The notes under the pieces are model-generated. The model was not told where the DNA came from. It did no database searches and saw only the letters and a list, made by a program, of their open reading frames with translations. Source: Candidatus Methanomethylophilaceae archaeon (GTDB lineage Archaea; Thermoplasmatota; Thermoplasmata; Methanomassiliicoccales; Methanomethylophilaceae). Taken from it: 64,000 nucleotides of DNA. The DNA lies in the NCBI GenBank assembly GCA_017540825.1, contig JAFYAH010000052.1, positions 1 to 64,000 of the forward strand. The letters run 5' to 3'. How positions within the stretch are numbered: position 1 is the first letter of the stretch; each line of letters opens with the position of its first letter. The translations under genes were made by a program, and so were the position numbers. Positions 40,101 to 49,392 of the stretch are shown here, piece after piece.

Positions 40101-43100
40101 AGCCTCAGCGTGCCCCCTGTCCTCTCGTAGAGGATCCCGTCCCTGGCCGTGTACTTCCATTCGGAGGTGTCCGGATCGCCATTCGCCGTGAATGACTCGA
40201 GGCTGTAGCAGTTGTAGAAGGCGTGATCGGCCCTTTCCAGCGCCTCCGTTACCTCGAAGCTCCTGAGGCCTGAGAACGCGAACGCGTTGTCGCCGAGCTC
40301 GACCGATCCGACCGCGGGGATGCGGAACGATTCCATTGACCTGCAGCCCATGAATGCGTACGCCCCCACGGAGCTGAGCCCGGGCATCTCCGAGAGGTCT
40401 GCGGATTCGAGCGCCTCGCAGTGCTCGAAAGCGCCCTCCCCGATGGCCCTCAGGCCGGACCCGAAGGACAGCCCCTGACCGTCGCGCCCTGCGAAAGCGA
40501 TGGATGAGCATTTCTGGAACGCGTACTTCCCTATGTCCACGACACTGGGGGCGCTCAGATAGTGCAGCGAGCCGCAGAACCCGAACGCGTACTTCCCTAT
40601 GTGGGTGACCCCGGGGGCCTGTACGGACGCCACTGGCTTGCCGTAGAACGCGTGGTCCCCGATAGCGGCGACGTCGGCGGGCAAGGCTATCTCCCCTCCC
40701 TCCGGTATCACCAGGCAGAACGCCAGCTCCAGGCCGCTGTCCGTGTGCCTGAAGAGCATGCCGTCCTTGCACACGAAGGCGCTGTTCTCGTCAGGGATCG
40801 ATATTTCGGCGATGCCCGAGCATCCGTCGAATGCCTCGGCGTTTATGAGCGAGACGGTGGAGGGCAGCTCCACGTATTCGAGCTCGGAGTACCCGCGGAA
40901 CGCCGCGGGCCTTATCTCTGTCACGCCCCCTTGGATGACCACCCTGAGGCTGTCGCCTTCCCTGTACAGGCCCTTGTACGGGCTGTACCAGCCGTCGTTC
41001 TCGACGGGCCCGGAGCCGTATATAGTCAGGGTTATCTCCCTGCCGACCTTGGATATGGCGTATTCCGCATTCCTCCCGCACTCCCCGTGGAGGTCGTCGG
41101 TCATCGGCGCGTATATGGCGGTGTATTTGACGTCATGCTCCGGCATGCATGCGGGGAACCTGTCGTAGTATACCCCCGCGGGGCCATCGATCTCCCACAC
41201 CCCCGTGAACCTGAACCCGTTCTTGGCGGGATTCTGGAGCAGATCGTATCCCTCGGAATCCTTGCCGAACGATTGACCGGGATACCCCACTACCTGCGTT
41301 ACCGCCAGCGACCCGTTGTTCTGCGGCGCGCCGTAATCGAAGTACGCGGACACCATCCTGAAGTTGTAGAACGTGACCATCTCGACGAAACCGTCCACGA
41401 CGACCTCGGACTCGGTCCCATCCTCGTTCTCGACAAGCCTGTGGAGCGACACCACCAGCGCGCGGACGGCGGTGCGGGTCGGGGCCTCGTCCTCCGGGAA
41501 GACGTCCGTGAACGGGACGTTCAAGATGACGGACCCGGAGACCGCCGAAGGCTTCTCCCCGAGGCTGGCGACGGCCCCGCCTATGGACACGAGGCCCGAG
41601 ATGGTGTCTCCCACCTGGAACATTGAGCCGTCGAACTCTGCCTCGCATAGCTCGAACTCCGCCCAGAAATCCGACGCGTTGGACGCCAAAAGGTCCGTGG
41701 AAAGGGAGTAGTAGGAGTCGTCCTGCGTGATGCCGTCTACGAACTTCATGGAGGTCGACGTCTCTGCGGCGGGGGCCATGTGGATTTCGGCCCTCGCCAG
41801 CTCCTTGTCGCCCTTGAGGAGGACGAGCCCCACGTCGCGCTCGCGGTCCAGGACGTTGGCGTATTCGAATTCCATAATCCAGGATCCGCCCGGCATCACG
41901 GAACCCACCTCCATGGCTCCGGTGGCTTGGCCGCCATCCATAACGACGACGCTGAGTTCCTCGTGAGCCAGGGCGCTCTGGTTCGAGACCTCGACGCGTA
42001 TGAGCGCGCTTCCGCCGACTTCCTGGTATGCCAGAGCTCCGCTGATGGACGGGTCCCCGGAAAGGGTCCTGTACGACTGCGCTATCTCGGTGCTCTCCTC
42101 CGCGTAATCGAACGTCCCGTCCCCGTTGCAATCGCGCAGGACCGAGTAGACCCCGCGGATGCCGCCCCCTTCGGCCATCACGCTGAAGGAGAGGATGCTG
42201 TCTGCCACGGTCCCCCCCTCGTCACGATGCTCCGCCGTGAAGAGCTCTAGCGGCCCGTAAAAGACCTCGGATCCCGAAGCGGCATCCTCCATCTGAACCG
42301 CGGCGAGCACCGAATTGCCGGAAGACCAGCACAGGTACCTGCTGACGCCATCGGATACGATTTCGAAGGGGCCAGACACGCCCGAGCATACCAGGCGCCC
42401 GATGTCCGCGTCTGGCAGTCCGTAGGCGTAGACGTCCTGACCCATCAGAACGTAGATCTTGTCGCCATCGCGCTTGAAATGGGATGCGCCCTCGATGGTG
42501 ATGTCGCCGACGGATAGGCTGGCCTCGGAATAGCCGCACGTCCCGTCATCCATGACGTCAGCCGTGACAGAATAGCATATGGCGTGAGAGAAGGACTGTC
42601 CGTCCCAGTACACGTCTAGGTCGGAAACGCTGCAGAAATCCCCGGACACCGGTATGGACTCGGAATATGCTGGGGTCCAGCCATCTTCGGACCTTTCGAA
42701 CGCCTTGATAAGGATCGATTCACCTGACACCTCCGCCCAGAAGACCACGGCGTTGCCGTCGTGCGAGGACAGCCCGTACGATGTCTCGGAGCATCCGTTT
42801 CCTGACGTCGCGGGGATCGGCTCTGCGTCGCGGAACTCCTTGGACAGGGGGTCCCACGCCGCGGTCCACAGCTCCGAGGACGACATCTTGTCGCGGTACT
42901 GGTCGAGGGTCTCCCCCTCCGAGAGAGAGTAGGCCACGCGTGACCAGACGACGCGGATCCCTTCCCCGGATATTCCCATCTCGGCGCCGTAGTCCACGGT
43001 CCCGTCAGCCTTCTCGATTATGGGGGCCGGCACCGACCACGCGCCTCCGTCGAACCAGGAGTAGTCCATCGTGACGCCTGAGCCGTCGTCGAACGCCAGC

Positions 43101-46100
43101 GACATGACCGATTCCCCGTTGTGCCTCATCGCATCCGGCTCGGAGGCCGGATACGCCCATTCCTGAAGCGTGTCGGAAGAGTAGTCCCAGACGACCCATC
43201 CTTCGGTGCGATGGTCGAGATACCTCCACTCCACGATGGTGCTTTCCAAGCCGCTCTTCTTCAGGAAGTCGTCAGCGTTGCCGCATTCTATCGCTCTGGC
43301 AAGCAACTTCATCTTGCCGATCTCGGCGCCTATGCCCGTAGTCACATTGGCCATGACCACCCTGTGCTCGCTGAACGGGGTCTTTATGCGCACGTATATC
43401 TGTCCATTTATCGAACCTTCGATGATGCTCTCGGACTTGGAACTGAACTCGATCTTGAGCTCCAAGGATCCGCAGAGCCCCAGGCTCAAGAAAGGAGCGC
43501 CGGCATCGACACCGCCGTTCGCCCATATGGCGAAGGTCAGCACGGTCCCGATGCTCGGCGAGACGCCCTCGGATGCAACCAGGAAATCGAAGGCTCCGAA
43601 TTTGCATTCCAGAGTGATCCCCCATTGGAAATGGGCATACATCGGTATCTCCAACACAGTGAAAGGATGGACGTGCTCCTTGGACTGCCATTTCAGAACA
43701 GCGTCTATGCACGCCTCGTTCGACTTCAAGGTCTGGCCGGTGGGGTCGAACGTCAGGCTTACGTACCCCCCTATGAAGTACGATACTTCTGCCAGTTTCA
43801 GATCCACCTTTGCGTGCTTGTCAGTCTTCGGTCCACTGCTCTTCTTGCACTTGTCAATAAATTTCTCGAAGGCCTTGTTCCTGCCCTCCTTCGGGATGCA
43901 GTCCACTAGGTCTGCAACGGATGGGCCGTCGTCGTCCGAGAACTTCCCTATCCTCAGCTGGTAGCTGATGTCTCCTGTGCGATAATCGGTCTCCACATAG
44001 ACTCTCAGGAACGGATGCAGATTGATGTCCATGTTTTCCAAAGACTCGCCGGTGAACTTAGCTAGAGTCGACATGGCATTGCCCAATAGAGAGAAAGACA
44101 GGCTGTTCTCCATCCCGGATAGGAAGCCATCGGTATCGACGTCGAAATTCTGTGTCCCGAAATTGAGCCTCATCAGCGGGGACTTCCTTTCCTCCCTGTC
44201 CCTGTTGTAGTATTTGAAATATCCGTAGACGGTACCGTTTACCTCGGAATCCCCGTCCTTGGACAATGTGAATTTGTCCAGGATGTAGCAGTCGTCCGTC
44301 GATCCTGACCTCGTAGGCGCTGCGAGGTCTGAAAGGCGGTACATATCGGAGAACCCTCCGCTGACGGATTTGATGCACAGACACGGTTCGCTCGCGTATC
44401 CCGTTGTCTTGGTGTTGAACGCCAGATCGACGTCCTTGTCACCGCCGATGACCTGGTAGCTGCCGTCCGCCTCCCTGCTTTTCATTATCGTATGGACGTA
44501 GCGGTCCCCTAGGACGTCGAAGCTCTCCCCCAAGTCCGCGTCCCTCACCGAGAAGGTTGACGCGCCTATGTCGTGCCCGACCATGGACTGTATCAGGAAA
44601 AGGCCCGAGGCCCCGGAGACAAGCTGCTCGCCGTAATAGAAGCCTTCGCCCTCCTCGTAGAGGCCGTACTCTATCCGGATATCTTTGCCCAAATACGTCT
44701 CGTCGAAGCAAACCTTCACGGGGGTCGCCCCAATCGCTGGGACGCTAGCAAGAGTGGCCAAGGAGGCGTGGTATATCGTCACGCTGCCGCCATCGATGAA
44801 CGGGTAGGCGTATCTGCCTTCCCTGCCGTACTCGACCTCGACGGCCCCTTTTATCGGCGATCCGGCGCCCTTGATCCCGAGGACGAAGGTGTCGTCCACG
44901 AACGAGGCGCGGATGACGCGGTCGCTCTCGCCCATTACAAAGGTGGCGGTGGCCGCCCTCCTCTCTGAGAACTCCCCGCTGCCGTCGAAAATGCCCGGGA
45001 ACTCGAACGTCTCGGCCCCGTCGACGTACAGGTATCCCAGCTCGTGGGTCTTGTCCGTCACCAGGGTGATCTCGTAGCTCCCCCCGTTGTTGTAGCGCCC
45101 GTTCTCCCTGAGATTCTCGAACCATCCTCCCGGAGAGCAGTCGGCGGTCAGATGCACGGTCTGCCGGGGCCCGAAGAGATTCAGGCTCACCTCGCACGAG
45201 TCGTCCAGCAGGCCGGCCCGCACGGTATACGTGCATAGCACTTTCGGGCCGATGCTGTCGTCCGGGATGTCGATCTCCGACCCGTCGATACGGGTCAGCT
45301 TCGAAACTGGCACCACGGCCTTCCCGTTGCTCAGCCTTATCACTGCGGAAGGGACGAACTCGTTGCCCCAATCCTGGTCGTAGACGTAATCCGTGTCCAG
45401 CTCCACGGTGAACTCCAGGCTCTCCCCGGCTAGCCCCTCGGCCGGGCCGGACAGATTGAAGAAGCCCTCCCCCGTAGGCCCGTATGAGATGGATATCGGG
45501 TTGGCCGACAGCCTGCATTCCACCGTGCGCTCCTCCCCGGTAACTATCAGCATCAGCGTGTAGTACGCGCTGCTGATGGCGCCGTCCTGCGACCTTTCCT
45601 CGTACGACAGCTGCGGCTCGAGCTTTTTCCCGTCGACGTACCATCCGACGAACTCGTAAGTGCCGTCATTTAGGTACAGGCCCACCTCTGCCCAGGAGCC
45701 TTCCTCGTAGAACCCGGGCCCCGAAACGGTGAAGCTGGCGACAGTCCCGTTGCCTCCGGAAATGACCGGCTTGACGAAAACCCCGGACTCCTGCGCAACC
45801 TCCAAGGAAGGGGCCCTCAGCTCCCATGTCTTGCCGGGGGCGAAGGAGGCTCCGTTGAAGACCAGTCCGTTGGCGGGGGAGCCGTCGTCTTTGTGTACGT
45901 AAGCCATCGGAATCTCCGCGAACATCACGCCGTCGCACATGTTGAACGCGTACCAGTGGATGCTGGAGACCGACGGCGCGATCGATATGCCGAAATCGTG
46001 GAAATCCTGGAAGCATGCCTTGCCTATGGAGCTCACCCCATCGGTCACCGCGACCGTGCGGACGCCATCCTTTATCACCGAGAAATCGAAATTGTGCATG

Positions 46101-49100
46101 GGGCCGATCCCGTAGACCGTCAGGCGCCCTATGTCCTCGTAGAACCTGTACGCGGAGAAGTACCTGACGTCCGAATCGACGCCGCCGTCATGATAGAATC
46201 CGCTGTGCCCGTTCTCGGGGACGTAGGTCCTCAGGCCCCCGTCGGCAGATCTCGTTATCCCGCCGATGGATATTCCGATATCGGAATTGTCCCCCATCTT
46301 GCAATCGTCACGGACGGATGACAGGTCCGCTTCCGAGAGCGAGGAGCATCCCGACAGCACACGATCGCCTATTTCCTCGACGTAGACGCCGAATGAAACG
46401 GATTCCAGAGCCGAGCACATCTTGAACGCGCAATCCCCGACCGATCTTACCGACGAGGGGATGACGATTCCGGAGAGATGGGGGCTGCCCGCGAACGAGT
46501 AGTCGCCGATGGAGCGCACGGTCGCTGGAATGGAGAACTCTTCATCGAAAGACCCTGAGGGATACGCCTCCAGGACACGGAAATGGTCGCTGTATAGGAC
46601 GCCCCCACGGGAATTGAACTCGCTCCCGGGTTCGGCTTTTATCTCCTTGAGATTGCATGCGCCGGAGAAGGCGGCAGGGGCTATGTGCCTCACGGATTTC
46701 GGGACCGTGAATACGGCATCGCCTTTCCCGGATGGGTAGGCCGCCAACACGCGCTGGTCCTTCGAGAACAGAACCCCGTCGGAAGCCATGAACGCCATGC
46801 TCCCTTCCTGGACCCTGAGCTCCTCGAGATTGACGGCGGCGGAGAATGCGGCAGGGGATATGGTCTCAACAGAGCTCGGCAAGGTGTACGAAGAGCCAGG
46901 CTTTCCGGACGGATACGATATCAGCTCCTTCCCGTCTGCCGAGAACAGTACCCCGTCATTATCAGCATAGACATAATTCGAGCTCCCGGGGCTCACGACT
47001 ATCTGCTCGACCTCTGCACCTTCTTCCCTAGCTTTTGCGACCGCGTCCCATATGCGGTCTGAAAGATAGGGGTCCCCGCCATAATAGACGAGGGACATCA
47101 TCCCGTCATCGAACACGGAAATGCGGCATCCTCCGCCACAATCCTTGAAATAGGCCCTTTCGGGGTCTTTTGAAAGGTATTTCACATTGGCATATTGGCT
47201 GACCTTGAAACGGAACCCCGCGGGGTTCTCATAGATGCCGAAGTTGGAACCGAACATGCTTGCGCTGAACTCTCCCGAGTTGAATGAGAGATCTATCTCT
47301 GATCCCACTGGCAGGCTGATGCCGTCGAACGCATTATCGCCGATGGTTTTCAGCGACTCCGGGAGTGAAGGTAGTGTTAGGCTTGAGCAGCCCTGGAACG
47401 CGCCGGCCCCTATGGAAGTCACCTTGGACGGTATGGACACGGACGCCAAGGAGGAGCAGCCGTAGAACGCAGATTGTCCAATTGATCTCAGCGCGCTAGG
47501 GAGGGTGACTTCTTCCAATGCGGTGCAACCGCTGAACGCATTTTCCTCTATGGAAGTCACCGCGCAACCCTTGAAATAGCCAGGTATGGAAATGCTAGAA
47601 GGCGTATTGCCGACCGATCCGATGACGGCGACCTCGGCCGGAGACTCTGAGATGAGCCTGAATATCAGCCCAGATTCGCTATCTTCGCAAGAATCGTTCA
47701 CCCTGGCCGTGTTTAATACTCCGTCATGGCCATAAAACACATGGCCTGCAAGACTATCTACGTTGTGGCTTAAAGATATGTTATAATCTTTAAAAATCAA
47801 ACCCTGGAAAGCATAGTTTCCAATGGACGTGACCGAGGTAGGTATCGTCACGAACTCCAGGGAGGCGCAGCCGCTGAACGCAGAATACCCGATGGACGTC
47901 ACGGAGGGCATGTTAACGGACTCCAGGGAGGCGCAGCCGTAGAACGCAAGTTCCCCGATGGACGTCACGGAGGGCATGTTAACGGACTCCAGGGAGGCGC
48001 AGTCTCTGAACGCTTGATTACCGATGGAGGTGACCGAGGACGGTATGGACACCGACGCCAGGGAGGCGCAGTCCCAGAACGCACTGGAACCGATGGAGGT
48101 CACGGAGGGCATGTTAACGGACTCCAGGGAGGTGCAGCCGTAGAACGTGATTCTCTCGATGGAAGTCACGGAGGGGATGTCGACGGACACCAGGGAGGCG
48201 CAGCCCTGGAACGCGCTTTCCCCGATGGAAGTCACGGAGGGCATGTTAACGGACTCCAGGGAGGCGCAGCCTCTGAACGCATTTGACCTGATGGACGTCA
48301 CGGAGGGGATATCGACGGACACCAGGGAGGCGCAGCCCCAGAACGCACCTTCCCCGATGGACGTCATGGAGTGGATGTCGATGGACACCAGGGAGGCGCA
48401 GCCGCTGAACGCATGGCTCGTGATGGACGTCACGGAGGAGGGTATTGTTACGGACACCAGGGAGGCGCAGCCGCTGAACGCATGGCTCGTGATGGACGTC
48501 ACGGAGGAGGGGATAGTATAGGCGACGTCCTGCTTTCCTGCCGGATACTCTTTAAGGCAGGTCTTGTTTTTGTCGAAGAGGACCCCATTCGACGAGCTAT
48601 AACTACCGTTGTAGGTACTTACGTTTATGGACACCAGGGAGGTGCAATCCCTGAAGACTTCGTTATAAATATTGGTCACCGAGGAGGGTATTGTTACGGA
48701 CACCAGGGAGGTGCAGCCGCTGAACGCATAGCTCTCGATGGACGTCACAGAGGAGGGGATAGCATAGGTGACGTCCTGTTTTCCAGCCGGATACGTCATA
48801 AGGTAGGTCTTGTTTTTATTGAAGAGGACCCCATTCGACGAGCTATAACTATCGTTGTAGGTACTCACGTCTATGGATTCCAAGGAAGAGCACGAAAGGA
48901 ACGCAAAGTTCCTGATGATCCCGACCGTTGAGGGGATATAAACGGAGGACAGGGAGACACAGTCACTGAACGCGAACTCATCGATATTTCTCACAGAGGG
49001 CATGGACACAGACTCCAGGTAGGTGCAATGAGAAAATGCTGATGCACCGATGTTGATCACCCCCTCTCCTATTACTACATGTTTCACAGCATTTCCCCAC

Positions 49101-49363
49101 GGAGAATAATCATCCCGCATCCACCCTGAACCGGAAATCGTCAGATTCCCATCATCATCCAAAGTCCAAGTCAGATCGTCGCTGTCTCTTTCGCCACAGG
49201 TGCCGGACGAGGAGGCGTCGGCGTTATCCGCGCACGGCAGGGCGCACAGGACGGCGACGATCGCCAGGGCAGTCAGGAGAGCGAGCGACAGGGCTCCGCC
49301 TTTCGGCAGGCGCTCCCTCCCCCGGGACGGGGGGAATGAGGGGGCCTTTAGAACTTCTTTCAT
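34199..49363 (-). CDS. giant secreted BspA-type LRR surface protein (5054 residues)
   Basis: The start is ATG 49363 with a TATA box 21-29 bases upstream. Residues ~1-50 are a signal peptide: basic start, hydrophobic run GALSLALLTALAIVAVLCAL, then ADNADA. The cap DDLTWTLDDDGNLTISGSG leads into BspA-type repeats to ~1190. A bacterial-repeat module follows to ~1300, then a long unrecognised beta-rich centre (~1300-2060), a propeller-like stretch (~2060-2400), a CARDB-like domain (~2435-2540) and a Listeria-Bacteroides module (~2668-2750). More LRR units run ~2758-3690, two InlB B-repeats to ~3855, an MBG-like domain to ~4000, and a second cap plus LRR set to 5054. No transmembrane anchor or sorting signal is seen at the C-terminus. 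Likely an adhesin at the cell surface, carried as cargo of the element. No TAG interrupts its 15 kb. Confidence 0.9.
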   Translation of the reverse strand: MKEVLKAPSFPPSRGRERLPKGGALSLALLTALAIVAVLCALPCADNADASSSGTCGERDSDDLTWTLDDDGNLTISGSGWMRDDYSPWGNAVKHVVIGEGVINIGASAFSHCTYLESVSMPSVRNIDEFAFSDCVSLSSVYIPSTVGIIRNFAFLSCSSLESIDVSTYNDSYSSSNGVLFNKNKTYLMTYPAGKQDVTYAIPSSVTSIESYAFSGCTSLVSVTIPSSVTNIYNEVFRDCTSLVSINVSTYNGSYSSSNGVLFDKNKTCLKEYPAGKQDVAYTIPSSVTSITSHAFSGCASLVSVTIPSSVTSITSHAFSGCASLVSIDIHSMTSIGEGAFWGCASLVSVDIPSVTSIRSNAFRGCASLESVNMPSVTSIGESAFQGCASLVSVDIPSVTSIERITFYGCTSLESVNMPSVTSIGSSAFWDCASLASVSIPSSVTSIGNQAFRDCASLESVNMPSVTSIGELAFYGCASLESVNMPSVTSIGYSAFSGCASLEFVTIPTSVTSIGNYAFQGLIFKDYNISLSHNVDSLAGHVFYGHDGVLNTARVNDSCEDSESGLIFRLISESPAEVAVIGSVGNTPSSISIPGYFKGCAVTSIEENAFSGCTALEEVTLPSALRSIGQSAFYGCSSLASVSIPSKVTSIGAGAFQGCSSLTLPSLPESLKTIGDNAFDGISLPVGSEIDLSFNSGEFSASMFGSNFGIYENPAGFRFKVSQYANVKYLSKDPERAYFKDCGGGCRISVFDDGMMSLVYYGGDPYLSDRIWDAVAKAREEGAEVEQIVVSPGSSNYVYADNDGVLFSADGKELISYPSGKPGSSYTLPSSVETISPAAFSAAVNLEELRVQEGSMAFMASDGVLFSKDQRVLAAYPSGKGDAVFTVPKSVRHIAPAAFSGACNLKEIKAEPGSEFNSRGGVLYSDHFRVLEAYPSGSFDEEFSIPATVRSIGDYSFAGSPHLSGIVIPSSVRSVGDCAFKMCSALESVSFGVYVEEIGDRVLSGCSSLSEADLSSVRDDCKMGDNSDIGISIGGITRSADGGLRTYVPENGHSGFYHDGGVDSDVRYFSAYRFYEDIGRLTVYGIGPMHNFDFSVIKDGVRTVAVTDGVSSIGKACFQDFHDFGISIAPSVSSIHWYAFNMCDGVMFAEIPMAYVHKDDGSPANGLVFNGASFAPGKTWELRAPSLEVAQESGVFVKPVISGGNGTVASFTVSGPGFYEEGSWAEVGLYLNDGTYEFVGWYVDGKKLEPQLSYEERSQDGAISSAYYTLMLIVTGEERTVECRLSANPISISYGPTGEGFFNLSGPAEGLAGESLEFTVELDTDYVYDQDWGNEFVPSAVIRLSNGKAVVPVSKLTRIDGSEIDIPDDSIGPKVLCTYTVRAGLLDDSCEVSLNLFGPRQTVHLTADCSPGGWFENLRENGRYNNGGSYEITLVTDKTHELGYLYVDGAETFEFPGIFDGSGEFSERRAATATFVMGESDRVIRASFVDDTFVLGIKGAGSPIKGAVEVEYGREGRYAYPFIDGGSVTIYHASLATLASVPAIGATPVKVCFDETYLGKDIRIEYGLYEEGEGFYYGEQLVSGASGLFLIQSMVGHDIGASTFSVRDADLGESFDVLGDRYVHTIMKSREADGSYQVIGGDKDVDLAFNTKTTGYASEPCLCIKSVSGGFSDMYRLSDLAAPTRSGSTDDCYILDKFTLSKDGDSEVNGTVYGYFKYYNRDREERKSPLMRLNFGTQNFDVDTDGFLSGMENSLSFSLLGNAMSTLAKFTGESLENMDINLHPFLRVYVETDYRTGDISYQLRIGKFSDDDGPSVADLVDCIPKEGRNKAFEKFIDKCKKSSGPKTDKHAKVDLKLAEVSYFIGGYVSLTFDPTGQTLKSNEACIDAVLKWQSKEHVHPFTVLEIPMYAHFQWGITLECKFGAFDFLVASEGVSPSIGTVLTFAIWANGGVDAGAPFLSLGLCGSLELKIEFSSKSESIIEGSINGQIYVRIKTPFSEHRVVMANVTTGIGAEIGKMKLLARAIECGNADDFLKKSGLESTIVEWRYLDHRTEGWVVWDYSSDTLQEWAYPASEPDAMRHNGESVMSLAFDDGSGVTMDYSWFDGGAWSVPAPIIEKADGTVDYGAEMGISGEGIRVVWSRVAYSLSEGETLDQYRDKMSSSELWTAAWDPLSKEFRDAEPIPATSGNGCSETSYGLSSHDGNAVVFWAEVSGESILIKAFERSEDGWTPAYSESIPVSGDFCSVSDLDVYWDGQSFSHAICYSVTADVMDDGTCGYSEASLSVGDITIEGASHFKRDGDKIYVLMGQDVYAYGLPDADIGRLVCSGVSGPFEIVSDGVSRYLCWSSGNSVLAAVQMEDAASGSEVFYGPLELFTAEHRDEGGTVADSILSFSVMAEGGGIRGVYSVLRDCNGDGTFDYAEESTEIAQSYRTLSGDPSISGALAYQEVGGSALIRVEVSNQSALAHEELSVVVMDGGQATGAMEVGSVMPGGSWIMEFEYANVLDRERDVGLVLLKGDKELARAEIHMAPAAETSTSMKFVDGITQDDSYYSLSTDLLASNASDFWAEFELCEAEFDGSMFQVGDTISGLVSIGGAVASLGEKPSAVSGSVILNVPFTDVFPEDEAPTRTAVRALVVSLHRLVENEDGTESEVVVDGFVEMVTFYNFRMVSAYFDYGAPQNNGSLAVTQVVGYPGQSFGKDSEGYDLLQNPAKNGFRFTGVWEIDGPAGVYYDRFPACMPEHDVKYTAIYAPMTDDLHGECGRNAEYAISKVGREITLTIYGSGPVENDGWYSPYKGLYREGDSLRVVIQGGVTEIRPAAFRGYSELEYVELPSTVSLINAEAFDGCSGIAEISIPDENSAFVCKDGMLFRHTDSGLELAFCLVIPEGGEIALPADVAAIGDHAFYGKPVASVQAPGVTHIGKYAFGFCGSLHYLSAPSVVDIGKYAFQKCSSIAFAGRDGQGLSFGSGLRAIGEGAFEHCEALESADLSEMPGLSSVGAYAFMGCRSMESFRIPAVGSVELGDNAFAFSGLRSFEVTEALERADHAFYNCYSLESFTANGDPDTSEWKYTARDGILYERTGGTLRLSACPSSVALDGGVLRIGDDVSDVAEGSLSGIPGISGISLGANQYLEVIGGILYKRASGGAYELILCPTGIQIPGGSLEINVRCVILSNAFVGVGSLEHLTLGPNVTETRAGAFYADLGLRTVTILADSDTNLSSICMGKGSFSGCTSLESVSMPKLSPSLFGEQRFYSSGSGCDAFLADKLDDGTAVLLRNGSAVTWGYFRSMPGVFELDGSPLSLRAMHTISIDADGGRIEDPDWVSAEECAMGGLIVRSALYHRTVSEGSEVVLPAVNKEGRSGVEFSFDGWGQRTVVASEDVLLRASFTAEGKAGPHALFEFREGEITIYGEGPMLDFDVSPPWGGMDVRSVLIGDGITSVGDHAFSGCPGIESVEISASVGHVSPSAFIGYSFVYPDGSSDPVPAPGYRYEGSGTILSVTGVLIEADVGDRFISSGLVYEVASLYPLSASLVGYEGSPTDVAVPACVEVGGWEAQVVSVASKAFYNCGSLTSLDLGSVTEVGAKAFARCPIDSVIVRGDVGSSAFAGCKELAILSVLSGSSLGSYAFHGCSSLESIEFGDDLGAISESAFSGLEFAEPDGTSVPVSAGTLEGSTFHSDESGRMVRHLEYVISIVTEGMGTVTVDSVAAVFGDSITASGSVLTVAGTQSIAVPSPADAQYTYRFVGWEIPEHSVTGDSTVTAVFERVVNEYTVSVVSQPAGFGSVTVDRFEGVPYGTALSTAGGAFTVAGRSDSVAIPSEGDGQYAYRFVGWEVPVETVVGDVAVIAMFECSIDAPSPVFGLVYNGEEQTGVPSGAGYTLEGGSATGAGTYTAVLTPDEGCVWDDGTSAPKHVEWEISKAVLTAVYVGETIFEGSSPAYEVSVTGFVGGESASTASGYNAPTIVNDNLSVGSRLLAPSGGSARDYVFEYVSGTLTVKLATTVDSGICGDNLTWTLDYQGVLIIEGTGPMADWNSNSTPWGAHCKDVVTVIIGDGVTSIGSYVFHGCSALSSVSIPSSVTSIRSYAFWGCSALSSVSIPSSVTHIGSFAFWLCSSLERFEGEYEGIVNGVMLLYRSSVVAFAVGSGVSEVVIPEGVTSIGGGAFHGCSALSSVHIPEGVTSIGIYAFDGCSALSSVHIPEGVTSIGDFAFWGCSSLSSVHVPPSLTSIGSDAFRGCSSLPSISIPSSVITIKDGAFFGCSSLERFEGEYEGIVNGVMLLNGQNFVALAAGSGASEVVIPEGVTSIGGGAFYGCSALSSVHIPEGVTSIGNYAFGGCSSLSSLSIPEGVTSIGNYAFGGCSSLSSLSIPEGVTNIWYGAFGDLVFRGYSGEMLSHTPTALAGHTFLGSGDKVLSMAYGVSVSASDSDACLVYGSGWYLPGAEAVVSAEPAAGCVFEGWYDGDVFLSSDSEYRFVVQGNLSLTAVVTPNGVGTQVRASGLVYEITSLDPLSATLVGYEGSPSDVVVPASVKVWGRDARVVSVASKAFYRCGTLASVDLGSVAEVGQKAFANCSSLTSLEVPDTVERIGTYAFYGCKRLTSLTIPGDGVVLEPSAFSACVRMKSVSFTGTGAVIERNAFYKNNGVETLDLSTVASVGYKAFPYCKGLTTLTIPGTLESLGGYAFYSCAKLRTLVVEEGVKAIGASAFSECRALQSISLPGSLESIGRNAFYGVKLYDLGGSLISQKAEFSASGTFEGADGKLWQTASFSVDGLEYSASNGTAVVTGYEGGIVDLVVPRTVEYGGYALDVVAIGDRAFRACAALTTADLGGVLTVGNRAFSECSGLSSVEMPSVERLDDYALFNCKAIERISFSGSLSHIGTSALYGVKLYGADGATRLTAAEDLAGTIFEKTGGKLRPALPEVGDELVSGGVKYVLTSSDPLAASAVRFVGEVSALPSAVVFSGYEVPVTSVADGAFRLCTTISALDLSNVVSIGTKAFSGCTGLESVTFSENLAKVGSSAFYGTQFYYGGSSVPRTATGLSGHSFEGSGGSLHLVS
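36249..36386 (-). repeat. near-identical 69-bp tandem LRR units
   Basis: 36249-36317 and 36318-36386 differ by one base. Each encodes one 23-residue LRR (core SIGNYAFGGCSSLSSL). They show very recent duplication by slippage or unequal recombination inside the giant gene. Confidence 0.8.
47840..48500 (-). repeat. tandem array of closely similar 69-bp LRR units
   Basis: About nine or ten units repeat GGACGTCACGGAGG and CCAGGGAGGCGCAGCC with small changes. The last two units, ending near 48500, are almost identical. They encode LRRs near the N-terminus of the giant protein. Unit number is likely to vary between strains. Confidence 0.75.
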
Positions 49364-49383
49364 GGTGGGTAATGCAACCAACG

Positions 49384-49392
49384 ATACTTAAC
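49384..49392 (-). promoter_or_regulatory. TATA-like box of the giant gene
   Basis: On the minus strand GTTAAGTAT lies 21-29 bases before ATG 49363. This favours that start over the upstream TTG at 49381. The rest of 49393-49668 shows nothing I can name. Confidence 0.4.

Noticed and set aside
47840-48500. Regular repeats that could be taken for a CRISPR array
   Set aside because: The units are 69 bp with no unique spacers, stay in one reading frame and encode leucine-rich repeats of the giant protein.
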